Positions 8,837 to 16,439 of a DNA stretch of 64,000 nt are shown piece after piece. Origin of the DNA: UMGS1532 sp045594795 (GTDB lineage Bacteria > Bacillota > Clostridia > Oscillospirales > Acutalibacteraceae); assembly GCA_045594795.1 (NCBI GenBank), contig JAZNZF010000014.1, positions 1 through 64,000 on the forward strand, in the 5' to 3' direction. Numbering within the stretch: the stretch's first letter is position 1; each line of letters starts with the position of its first letter. Under the pieces are notes generated by a model, which was not told the origin of the DNA, ran no database searches, and saw only the letters and a list, made by a program, of their open reading frames with translations. The position numbers and the translations under genes were made by a program.

Positions 8837-10066
8837 GTGCCCCATATAATAGTTATAGGCGGCGGTGCTGCAGGCTTAATGGCGGCTGGCACTGCAGCTT
8901 TGTACGGCGCTAAGGTAACCCTTATCGAAAAGAATAAGAGGGTGGCGCGTAAGGTTATGATAACCGGTAAGGGTAGATGTAACCTTACAAACAATACCGA
9001 CCTTAACGGATTAATAAGTAACGTTGCAAACGGCGGTAGATTTTTATATTCTGCTTTCTCAGCATTCAGCGCCGAGGATACTATGAACTTATTTGAGTCG
9101 TTAGGTGTTCCACTTAAAACCGAACGCGGTAATCGTGTTTTTCCTCAGTCGGATAAGGCTGTCCATATAGTAGACGCTTTGCAAAAATACGCAAGGTCGG
9201 CTACAATAATAAACGGCGAGGTCGAGGATATAATTATCGAGAACGCTAAGGTTACAGGTGTTACTTTGCAGGACGGTCAAAAGCTTTATTGTGATAGGGT
9301 AATAGTTGCTACGGGTGGGCTTTCCTACTCGGCAACAGGCTCAACGGGGGATGGGTATAGGTTTGCAAAAAAAGCAGGGCACACTGTAACAGAACTTAAA
9401 GGCTCATTAGTGCCACTCGAAATGCACGAGGGCTTTTGCTCGGTGTTGCAAGGTCTGTCACTGAAAAACATAGCTATAGCGGTACATAAAGAGGGGATGA
9501 AAAAGGCGGTATATACCGATTTTGGCGAGCTTGTTTTTACGCATTATGGTTTATCAGGACCCGTTATCTTAAGCGCATCTGCACACCTGCCCGATGCCGA
9601 AAGCGGTAACTACACTTTAAGTATAGATTTAAAACCCGCATTAACAGCGGAAATGCTCGATAGCAGACTGCTTAAGGATTTTACAAAATACAGCAACCGC
9701 GATTTTATAAATTCGCTTTCAGACTTATTACCAAAAAGTCTGATACCCGTAATGGTGTCACTTACAAAGATACCGCCACATAAAAGGGTAAACGAAATAA
9801 CAAAGGAAGAAAGGCAAAGGCTTTTAGCCTTGCTTAAAAATTTAAAGCTTCATATAACGGGCAAACGCCCAATAGCAGAGGCGATTATTACCTCGGGCGG
9901 CGTAAAAACCTCCGAAATAAATCCCACAACAATGCAGTCCAAACTTTGTGAAGGGCTTTATTTCGCGGGTGAGGTAATAGACGTTGATGCGTATACCGGC
10001 GGCTTTAATTTACAAATTGCATTTTCAACCGGATATCTTGCCGGAAAATCAAGCGTGGAGGAGTAA
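8837..10066 (+). CDS. BaiN/HI0933-family FAD-dependent oxidoreductase
   Basis: Flavoprotein of the HI0933 (YhiN/BaiN) family. The 409-residue protein opens with the dinucleotide-binding motif IGGGAAGLMAAG (residues 5-16), has the family motif GKGRCNLTN near residues 49-57, ATGGLSYSATGSTGDGY near 157-173, and the C-terminal FAGEVIDVDAYTGGFNLQ. BaiN of Clostridium scindens was proposed to act on bile acids, but most members are housekeeping proteins of unknown substrate. Start GTG at 8837 follows AAGGAGGG. It is followed after 3 bases by cmk. Confidence 0.88.
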   Translation: MPHIIVIGGGAAGLMAAGTAALYGAKVTLIEKNKRVARKVMITGKGRCNLTNNTDLNGLISNVANGGRFLYSAFSAFSAEDTMNLFESLGVPLKTERGNRVFPQSDKAVHIVDALQKYARSATIINGEVEDIIIENAKVTGVTLQDGQKLYCDRVIVATGGLSYSATGSTGDGYRFAKKAGHTVTELKGSLVPLEMHEGFCSVLQGLSLKNIAIAVHKEGMKKAVYTDFGELVFTHYGLSGPVILSASAHLPDAESGNYTLSIDLKPALTAEMLDSRLLKDFTKYSNRDFINSLSDLLPKSLIPVMVSLTKIPPHKRVNEITKEERQRLLALLKNLKLHITGKRPIAEAIITSGGVKTSEINPTTMQSKLCEGLYFAGEVIDVDAYTGGFNLQIAFSTGYLAGKSSVEE

Positions 10067-10069
10067 AAA

Positions 10070-10735
10070 ATGATTTCAGTTGCAATCGATGGACCTGCAG
10101 GTGCAGGCAAAAGTACAATCTCAAGAAAGGTAAGTGATATGCTCGGGTACATTTACGTAGATACCGGCGCATTGTATCGTTCAATAGCCTATTCGCTTAA
10201 CGCGGTAGGCATTACGCCAAACGACGTAGAAAAAATCAAAGAGCATTTACCTAAAACCGAGATTAACATTATCTTTATTGACGGCGAGCAGCACGTAACT
10301 GTTAATGGGGAAGACGTTTCAGGGCTTATTCGTACACCCGAAATATCTATGCTTGCTTCGGCTTTTTCTGCTGTTCCTGTTGTTCGCGAATTCCTATTAG
10401 GTCTGCAGCGCAAAATGGCTGAGGAGAATAACGTTATTATGGACGGTCGTGATATCGGTACGGTTGTTCTACCAAATGCAACTGTTAAAATATTCTTAAC
10501 TGCCGACCCTGAGGATAGGGCGCGTCGTAGATACGACGAGATGATAGAAAAAGGTCAAGAGGCTGATTATAACGAGGTTTTAGAGGATATTAAAAAACGC
10601 GATTATAACGACTCACACCGCGCAGTAGCACCCTTAAAGCCTGCAGAAAGCTCTATCGTTGTTAATACAACGGGCAATACCTTAGAACAGTCGGTAGAAC
10701 TACTTTCAAATATTATTAAAGAAAACATCAAGTAG
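10070..10735 (+). CDS. cmk: cytidylate kinase
   Basis: Phosphorylates CMP and dCMP with ATP. The 221-residue protein has the P-loop GPAGAGKST at residues 8-16, the YVDTGALYR substrate motif, and MDGRDIGTVV and DRARRR further on. Normal length. First of the collinear set cmk-plsC-ispH/rpsA that is common in Clostridia. Confidence 0.97.
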   Translation: MISVAIDGPAGAGKSTISRKVSDMLGYIYVDTGALYRSIAYSLNAVGITPNDVEKIKEHLPKTEINIIFIDGEQHVTVNGEDVSGLIRTPEISMLASAFSAVPVVREFLLGLQRKMAEENNVIMDGRDIGTVVLPNATVKIFLTADPEDRARRRYDEMIEKGQEADYNEVLEDIKKRDYNDSHRAVAPLKPAESSIVVNTTGNTLEQSVELLSNIIKENIK

Positions 10736-10742
10736 GAGTATT

Positions 10743-11357
10743 ATGAAAACGGATAGATTTTATAGCTGCATTAAAGCTATAGGTATAGTGCTTGTTAATA
10801 TGCTTTTTCGCCTAAAGGTTGTTGGCAAAGAAAACATCCCCAAAAACAGCGGATACATACTTTGCTGTAACCATACGCATTTTATAGACGTTGCATTTTT
10901 AATTGTAAGCGTTCCGCATAAAATTTGCTTTATGGCTAAAGAAGAGCTTTTTAGAAACAAGCTTGCTAACTGGTTTTTAACAAAGATGGGGGCGTTCCCT
11001 GTTGCAAGGGCAAGCGGTGCAGGTGCAGTGCCTGCTATTAAAAAGGCAGAACAAGTAGTATCGGCGGGCGGTGTTACGGGAATATTTCCCGAGGGTACAC
11101 GCAGTAAAGACGGTAAGCCTAAGAAAGCTAAAAGCGGCGTTGCAATAATCGCTTCTGAGACTGAGGCGCCAGTTCTTCCTATTTCTATTTATTATAGTGG
11201 CAAGCTAACTTTATTAAAAAGGGTTACTCTTAGGATAGGCAAGCTTATTCCTAAAGAGAAAATAAAACTAAAGAGCAACGACCGAGCCGAGCTTAAGCGT
11301 GTATCTACTATGATTATGGATACAATTACTGCTCAGTGGGAGGAAGGCGCGTGTTAA
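10743..11357 (+). CDS. plsC: 1-acyl-sn-glycerol-3-phosphate acyltransferase
   Basis: Transfers the second acyl chain in phosphatidic acid synthesis at the membrane. The 204-residue protein carries the HX4D motif (NHTHFID near residue 40), the FPEGTRS motif near 117, and a hydrophobic N-terminus. ATG at 10743 follows GTAGGAG. Its stop overlaps the GTG start of the next gene in a GTGTTAA arrangement, implying translational coupling. Confidence 0.94.
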   Translation: MKTDRFYSCIKAIGIVLVNMLFRLKVVGKENIPKNSGYILCCNHTHFIDVAFLIVSVPHKICFMAKEELFRNKLANWFLTKMGAFPVARASGAGAVPAIKKAEQVVSAGGVTGIFPEGTRSKDGKPKKAKSGVAIIASETEAPVLPISIYYSGKLTLLKRVTLRIGKLIPKEKIKLKSNDRAELKRVSTMIMDTITAQWEEGAC

Positions 11358-13390
11358 TAAAGATAGCAAAAACCGCGGGCTTCTGTTTTGGTGTAAACCG
11401 CGCAGTAGAAACAGTGCTCGATTTAACTAAACAAGGCAAACGTGTGTGTACCTTGGGTCCTATAATTCATAATAACCAGTTGGTTGAGGAATTAGAGAGC
11501 AAAGGCGTAAGGATAATTGATACCCCAAACCAAGCAAATAGTGATGAGGTTTTGGTAATTCGTTCCCACGGAGTACCGCAAATCGTTGAGGAATTAGCCA
11601 AAAAGTACAGTGAAAGTGTTACGGACGCCACCTGTCCGTTCGTATCTAAAATTCACCGTATCGTATCTAATGCGGCGGCTGAAAACAGAGTGGTGTTGAT
11701 AGCTGGTGACAAAAATCATTCCGAGGTAATTGGTATTCGGGGGCATTGTAGTGGTGAAACGTACGTCTTTCAAACCCTCGATGAGCTTGAAAATCTACTT
11801 AAAAATATAGATTGCAATACACAAACCCCTCCAATAATGGTCGCACAAACTACTTTTAACGCAAATTTATGGGTAAAATGTCAAAAAATTTTCAAAAAGG
11901 TATGTACAAACGGAATTATTTTTGATACAATATGTAATGCAACTTCCGCACGGCAGTCAGAGGCAGCAGAGCTGGCAAGAACCTGCGACGTTATGATAGT
12001 CGTTGGTGGCAGGCATAGCTCTAACACCAAAAAGCTGTACGAGGTATGCTCTAAAGCATGTAGCAAAACCTATCTTGTCGAAACGGCAAGCGAGCTTAAG
12101 GCTGATATGTTTAAGGGTGCTTCAAGTGCTGGAATTGTAGCAGGTGCATCTACGCCTGCGGGTATAATAAAGGAGGTCCAACAAACCATGACTGAGATTA
12201 AGAACTCTGTCGCAGACAACACAGTAATTTCCGAGGATATGTCTTTTGAAGAGGCTTTAGAGGTTTCTTTAAATTCCCTCAATAACGACCAGAAGGTTAA
12301 GGGTACCGTTCTCTCTGTTGATTCGCAAGAGATTAAGGTAGACATCGGAAGAAAGTACACAGGTATCGTAAAGGCTGATGAGTATTCCTACGATTCCAAT
12401 GTAAATATGGAGGAGGAAGTAAAGCCTGGCGATGTACTTGATTTGATTATCATGCGTACTAACGACCAAGAAGGTACAATTATGCTTTCTAAACGTCGTT
12501 TCGATTCTATAGCAGGATGGGATAAAATTGTTACCGCTAAAGAGAACGGTGATATCGTTGAAGGCAAAATCACCGAAATCGTAAAAGGCGGCGTTGTTGC
12601 TACATACGAAGGTATGCGAGTATTCATTCCCGCTTCACAGGCAACCCTTTTCCGCGGCGAATCGTTAGACGAGCTTAAAGGTACGATTGCATCCTTCCGC
12701 ATCATCGAAATTGGTCGCGGTCGCCGTGTAATCGGCTCTATCCGCTCTGTTCTTCGTGACCAGAAAAAAGAACTTGAAGACAAGTTCTGGGAGTCGGTAG
12801 AAGAAGGCAAGATATATTCTGGCGTAGTTAAATCGCTTACAAGCTACGGCGCATTCGTAGACCTTGGCGGAGTGGATGGTATGATTCACGTTTCCGAGCT
12901 TGCTTGGTCACGTATTAAGCATCCTTCAGAAATCGTTAATGTTGGCGATACCGTTGAGGTATACGTTAAGGCTATTGATTCTGAAAAGCGTAAGATTTCT
13001 TTGGGCTATAAAAAGGCTGAGGATAATCCTTGGGAGCTTATTAAAAAATACTCGGTTGGCGACGTTGTAAAGGTAACCATTATTAGTATGACAAGCTATG
13101 GTGCTTTTGCAAGGGTAATTCCAGGAATTGATGGTCTTATCCACATTTCTCAAATTGCTAACCGCCGTATCCAAAAACCTCAAGACGTTCTTACAGTTGG
13201 CGAAGAGGTTGATACACAAATCACAAACATCGACTTCGAAGCTAAACGCGTAAGCCTTTCTATCCGCGCACTTCTTCCTGAAGAAGAAATCGTAGAAGAG
13301 GTAGAGGCTGTAGAAGAGCCTGTTGCCGAGGTAGCAGAGACTGCAGTTGAAGAAACTGCAGAGCCTGTAGCAGAAGAAACTGCAGAATAA
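11351..13390 (+). CDS. ispH: IspH-S1 fusion: HMBPP reductase with four ribosomal S1 domains
   Basis: The N-terminal half (about 1-280) is 4-hydroxy-3-methylbut-2-enyl diphosphate reductase, the last MEP-pathway enzyme, with iron-sulfur Cys in AGFCFGV (residue 12), DATCPFV and CNATSARQSE. The C-terminal half has four S1 RNA-binding domains (each with a VDLGG- or GIDGLIHIS-like core) and ends in an acidic Glu/Val/Ala tail of about 35 residues. This fusion is known in Clostridia, where it supplies the S1-like protein. The start is GTG at 11351 (then TTAATAAAG), because GGGAGGAAGG lies just upstream; an earlier GTG at 11336 would bury that site. With dxr and ispG at 53-57 kb, three MEP genes lie in this window. 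Confidence 0.95.
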   Translation: MLIKIAKTAGFCFGVNRAVETVLDLTKQGKRVCTLGPIIHNNQLVEELESKGVRIIDTPNQANSDEVLVIRSHGVPQIVEELAKKYSESVTDATCPFVSKIHRIVSNAAAENRVVLIAGDKNHSEVIGIRGHCSGETYVFQTLDELENLLKNIDCNTQTPPIMVAQTTFNANLWVKCQKIFKKVCTNGIIFDTICNATSARQSEAAELARTCDVMIVVGGRHSSNTKKLYEVCSKACSKTYLVETASELKADMFKGASSAGIVAGASTPAGIIKEVQQTMTEIKNSVADNTVISEDMSFEEALEVSLNSLNNDQKVKGTVLSVDSQEIKVDIGRKYTGIVKADEYSYDSNVNMEEEVKPGDVLDLIIMRTNDQEGTIMLSKRRFDSIAGWDKIVTAKENGDIVEGKITEIVKGGVVATYEGMRVFIPASQATLFRGESLDELKGTIASFRIIEIGRGRRVIGSIRSVLRDQKKELEDKFWESVEEGKIYSGVVKSLTSYGAFVDLGGVDGMIHVSELAWSRIKHPSEIVNVGDTVEVYVKAIDSEKRKISLGYKKAEDNPWELIKKYSVGDVVKVTIISMTSYGAFARVIPGIDGLIHISQIANRRIQKPQDVLTVGEEVDTQITNIDFEAKRVSLSIRALLPEEEIVEEVEAVEEPVAEVAETAVEETAEPVAEETAE

Positions 13391-13400
13391 TTTACAATAA

Positions 13401-13438
13401 AAACTGCTTACACATAATTTTTTGTGTAAGCAGTTTTT
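13401..13438 (+). terminator. terminator after ispH-rpsA
   Basis: AAACTGCTTACACA and its complement GTGTAAGCAGTTT around a 9-base T-rich loop, then TTTTT. The A run on the left arm lets it serve the convergent deoR-type gene as well. Confidence 0.85.
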
Positions 13439-13445
13439 CGTTACT

Positions 13446-14171
13446 TTATTTGTTGTATTCGGGCGGTAAATCTATGTCCGATACAATCTTCCATAAGCTT
13501 CCAATATCACCAATTTTGCAAAAGTATTTCTTTTGCAGTTTGCTACTGTCGCAAAGCAACACCACGTGGCTTGCGTGTTGCATATAAGCACGCTTTAGTT
13601 CGGCTTCCTCCTCGTTACTGTCACTAAAGCCTGCAGTAGCTTCAATACCCCTGCAAGAGAAAAAGGCAAGGTCGGCATAAAAACCGCTTATAGCCTGCAA
13701 GGCTGCGGCACCTGTAAGAGACTTTGCGTTTTCCCTCAGTTTGCCACCTGTACAGTAAACCTCAACCCCGTTCTTTTCTGATAAGATGTTACAGATTTTT
13801 ATTCCGTTAGTAACAACCCTAAGCTGTTTAAAGCCGTTAAGCTTTGAAGCCAAGGCCGCAACCGTACTACTTGCGTCCATAAATATTGTCATACCGTCGC
13901 GAATAAGATGTAAAGCTTTTTTTGCGATTTTTTCTTTCTGCATCATATTTTCGCTTTCGCGTAGGGTAAGGGGGAAGTCACTTGCGTTGCCCTCAATGTG
14001 TACTGCACCGCCGTGAGTTCTATGTATAAGTCGGTTGCTCTCTAGTAGCTTTAAATCGCGGCGAATAGTAGCCCCGCTTGAATATAGCTCGGCACATAAT
14101 TCATCAACCGTAACTGCTTTTTTTTGGGCCAAAATCGCTAATATTTTGTCCTGCCTTTCTAATGGTAGCAT
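13446..14171 (-). CDS. DeoR-family transcriptional regulator
   Basis: A 241-residue repressor-type protein. Residues 1-57 form the DeoR winged helix (LPLERQDKILAIL, then the RRDLKLLE recognition helix and THGGA wing). The C-terminal sensor has the DeoR phosphosugar-binding elements (FMDASSTVAALA, VVTNG, TGG near 150). Members usually sense sugar phosphates. It is divergent from ackA, the first gene of the microcompartment locus, and shares the 180-base intergenic region, so control of that locus by a fuculose- or rhamnulose-phosphate-like effector is a reasonable inference. Confidence 0.92.
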   Translation of the reverse strand: MLPLERQDKILAILAQKKAVTVDELCAELYSSGATIRRDLKLLESNRLIHRTHGGAVHIEGNASDFPLTLRESENMMQKEKIAKKALHLIRDGMTIFMDASSTVAALASKLNGFKQLRVVTNGIKICNILSEKNGVEVYCTGGKLRENAKSLTGAAALQAISGFYADLAFFSCRGIEATAGFSDSNEEEAELKRAYMQHASHVVLLCDSSKLQKKYFCKIGDIGSLWKIVSDIDLPPEYNK

Positions 14172-14200
14172 AATAAATACCTCGCATATGATTATTTGTG

Positions 14201-14206
14201 ATTATA
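14201..14206 (-). promoter_or_regulatory. possible -10 element of the deoR-type gene
   Basis: TATAAT on the minus strand about 30 bases upstream of the start codon. No convincing -35 element is present at 17 bases, so it may be weak or activated. Confidence 0.35.
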
Positions 14207-14259
14207 TTTGCTCTTGTTGTGTTTAAATGATGAAATTTTATCTATTTTTGCGCCATATG

Positions 14260-14288
14260 TTTACAAATAAGCACAAATGCGCTATAAT
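14260..14288 (+). promoter_or_regulatory. ackA/BMC promoter with ACAAAT repeats in the spacer
   Basis: TTTACA at 14260-14265 and TATAAT at 14283-14288, spacer 17. Two ACAAAT direct repeats start at 14263 and 14273, one helical turn apart, inside the promoter. An inverted copy ATTTGTG sits at 14194-14200 next to the divergent regulator gene. These are candidate operator half-sites for the DeoR-family protein. Confidence 0.65.
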
Positions 14289-14351
14289 TAGTATACAAAA
14301 ATAATTACCGTAAGTCAATCTGTAAATTTAAAAAATAAAGGAGAAAAGCGT

Positions 14352-15545
14352 ATGAAAATTCTGATACTAAACGCAGGCAGCTCATCACTTAAGTATCAGT
14401 TGTTCGATATGCCCTCTGGCAAGGTTGTAGCAAAAGGCCTTTGCGAGCGTATCGGAGTGGACGGCAAGGTTACCCACAAGCGACCGGATGCCGAGCCTTA
14501 TAAAGCTGATGTTGCGTTGCCAAATCACGATGCAGCTATGGAGGTTGTAATCGAGCTTCTTTGCAGTAGTGAGTATGGAGTAATTAAGAGTATAGACGAG
14601 ATTAGCGCTGTTGGTCACAGAGTTGCCCACGGTGGCGAAAAATATAAAAGGTCTGCAGTTGTTGATGACGAGATGATTAAGTATCTTGAATCAATAGTTA
14701 ATATCAACCCCTTGCACGGACCACCTGCAATTACAGGTATTAAAGCTTGTAGAAAACTGTTGCCAAACGTTACTATGACGGCTTCGTTTGACACATCGTT
14801 CTATTCTAACTTTAAAGATTATGCTTATGTTTATCCGTTGCCTTACGAGCTTTACGAACAACACAAAATTCGTAAGTACGGTTTCCACGGAACCTCCCAC
14901 AGATACGTGGCTGGCAGATGCGCCGAAATGATGGGCAAGGATATTAAGGATTTAAAAATTGTTACCTGTCACTTGGGTAATGGCTCATCAATTACAGCTG
15001 TCGACGGCGGCGTAGCAATAGATACTACAATGGGCTTCACCCCACAAGGCGGTATCGAGATGGGTACACGTTCGGGCGACCTTGACCCAACAATCGTGCC
15101 TTACCTTGTTAAATCACTTGGCTATACTATAGATGAGGCTGAGGATTTAATTAATAAGAAATCAGGCCTTTTGGGTGTTTCGGGTCAGTCCTCTGATTCA
15201 CGTAATGTAAATGATATGGCTGCCGAGGGCGATTACCGCTGTCAGTTAGCACTTAACATTCAATATTACGGAATTAAGAAATACATAGGTGCTTTCACCG
15301 CTGCAATGAACGGACTTGATGCAGTAGTATTTACAGCAGGTATCGGCGAAAATGACCGATTGATTCGCGAAAAGGTTTGCGAGAATATGGAATACCTTGG
15401 AATCGATTTCGATGTAGAGGCAAACAATTTGGCTGAACGTGGCAGCGAAGCATTGCTGTCGAAACCCGATTCAAAGGTTAAGGTATACGTAATACCTACC
15501 GACGAAGAGTATATGATTGCGCAGGATACTGCAGCATTAGTATAA
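14352..15545 (+). CDS. ackA: acetate/propionate kinase
   Basis: Makes ATP from acyl phosphate. The 397-residue protein has the ASKHA-fold motifs NAGSSSLKY (residues 6-14), GHRVAHGG, FHGTSHRY near 179, HLGNGSS and TAGIGEN. As first gene of the microcompartment operon, its substrate here is probably propionyl phosphate from PduL, although sequence alone does not separate acetate from propionate kinases. Preceded by AAGGAG and a good sigma-A promoter. No encapsulation peptide is seen, which fits a cytosolic role. Confidence 0.95.
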   Translation: MKILILNAGSSSLKYQLFDMPSGKVVAKGLCERIGVDGKVTHKRPDAEPYKADVALPNHDAAMEVVIELLCSSEYGVIKSIDEISAVGHRVAHGGEKYKRSAVVDDEMIKYLESIVNINPLHGPPAITGIKACRKLLPNVTMTASFDTSFYSNFKDYAYVYPLPYELYEQHKIRKYGFHGTSHRYVAGRCAEMMGKDIKDLKIVTCHLGNGSSITAVDGGVAIDTTMGFTPQGGIEMGTRSGDLDPTIVPYLVKSLGYTIDEAEDLINKKSGLLGVSGQSSDSRNVNDMAAEGDYRCQLALNIQYYGIKKYIGAFTAAMNGLDAVVFTAGIGENDRLIREKVCENMEYLGIDFDVEANNLAERGSEALLSKPDSKVKVYVIPTDEEYMIAQDTAALV

Positions 15546-15582
15546 ACTATAAAAACAATTAATTATAAAGGAGTAAAAAATC

Positions 15583-16398
15583 ATGTCACCTTATGAGATT
15601 AAAAAAGAAATTTGCGAGATTGCAAGAAGAATTTATAACGACGGCTTCGTTGCAGCTAACGACGGTAACATTTCCGTTAAAGTAAACGACAACGAGTTTT
15701 ACTGCACCCCAACAGGTGTTTCTAAAGGCTTTATCACCCCTGATATGATTATCCGTATCGATGGTACCGGTAAAAAGGTTGAGGGTAAGCTTAATCCTTC
15801 TTCAGAAATTAAAATGCACTTAAGAGTTTATAAAGAGCGTCCCGACGTAAACGCAGTTGTTCACGCACATCCTCCTGTTGCAACCGCATTTACAGTAGCA
15901 GGCCTCGAGCTTAATCAGTACATACTCCCCGAAGCAGTTCTTACTATAGGCGCTGTTCCTACTTGCGATTACGGCACACCTTCTACCGAAGAGATTCCTG
16001 ATTCGTTAATGCCTTATATTCAAAAGCACGATGCATTCCTTTTAAAGAATCACGGTGCATTAACGGTAGGTAACACTTTAACTCGCGCCTTCTTCACTAT
16101 GGAAGAGGTTGAGTTCAATGCAAAAATCTGCATGTACGCAAAACAGTTAAGCGGTCTTGGTAACACCAATATCGAAGAAATTTCTTGCGAGCAGCTCGAA
16201 AAACTTATGGAGCTCCGCAAAAAGTTCCAGCTTCCTGGCCGTCACCCAGGTTGTAAAACTTGCCCCAACCTTGGCACAGAGAAATGTAAGTGCAAGGAAA
16301 ATGGTGGCGCTTGCACCTGTGGCAACCATTCATCTGATAAAAAGGAGGATATAGTTGCTGCTATCACAAAGAAAGATCTTGCTGAGCTTAATAAATAA
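15583..16398 (+). CDS. class II aldolase (fuculose/rhamnulose-phosphate type) with Cys-rich C-terminal extension
   Basis: Splits L-fuculose-1-phosphate (or a related ketose phosphate) into lactaldehyde and dihydroxyacetone phosphate. The AraD/FucA fold covers residues 1-215: NDGNISVK near 26, PTGVSKG, the catalytic Glu in PSSEIKMH, zinc His pair in VHAHPP near 95, and a third His in LKNHGA near 154. The protein has 271 residues against about 215 for FucA. The extra 55 residues begin with a Cys-rich patch (CKTCP, CKCK, CTCG near 225-247) and end with a predicted amphipathic helix (EDIVAAITKKDLAEL). A C-terminal helix of this kind is the usual encapsulation peptide of GRM5 aldolases; the Cys cluster may bind metal. 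The aldolase marks the locus as GRM5-like. Confidence 0.9.
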   Translation: MSPYEIKKEICEIARRIYNDGFVAANDGNISVKVNDNEFYCTPTGVSKGFITPDMIIRIDGTGKKVEGKLNPSSEIKMHLRVYKERPDVNAVVHAHPPVATAFTVAGLELNQYILPEAVLTIGAVPTCDYGTPSTEEIPDSLMPYIQKHDAFLLKNHGALTVGNTLTRAFFTMEEVEFNAKICMYAKQLSGLGNTNIEEISCEQLEKLMELRKKFQLPGRHPGCKTCPNLGTEKCKCKENGGACTCGNHSSDKKEDIVAAITKKDLAELNK

Positions 16399-16439
16399 TA
16401 TTAAGTATAAGTAAATTTACAAGAAAAGGAGAGCCGACA

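Noticed and set aside
14172..14351. Cobalamin riboswitch upstream of the BMC locus
   Set aside because: Looked for because of pduO; no B12-box-like element or long structured leader was seen.
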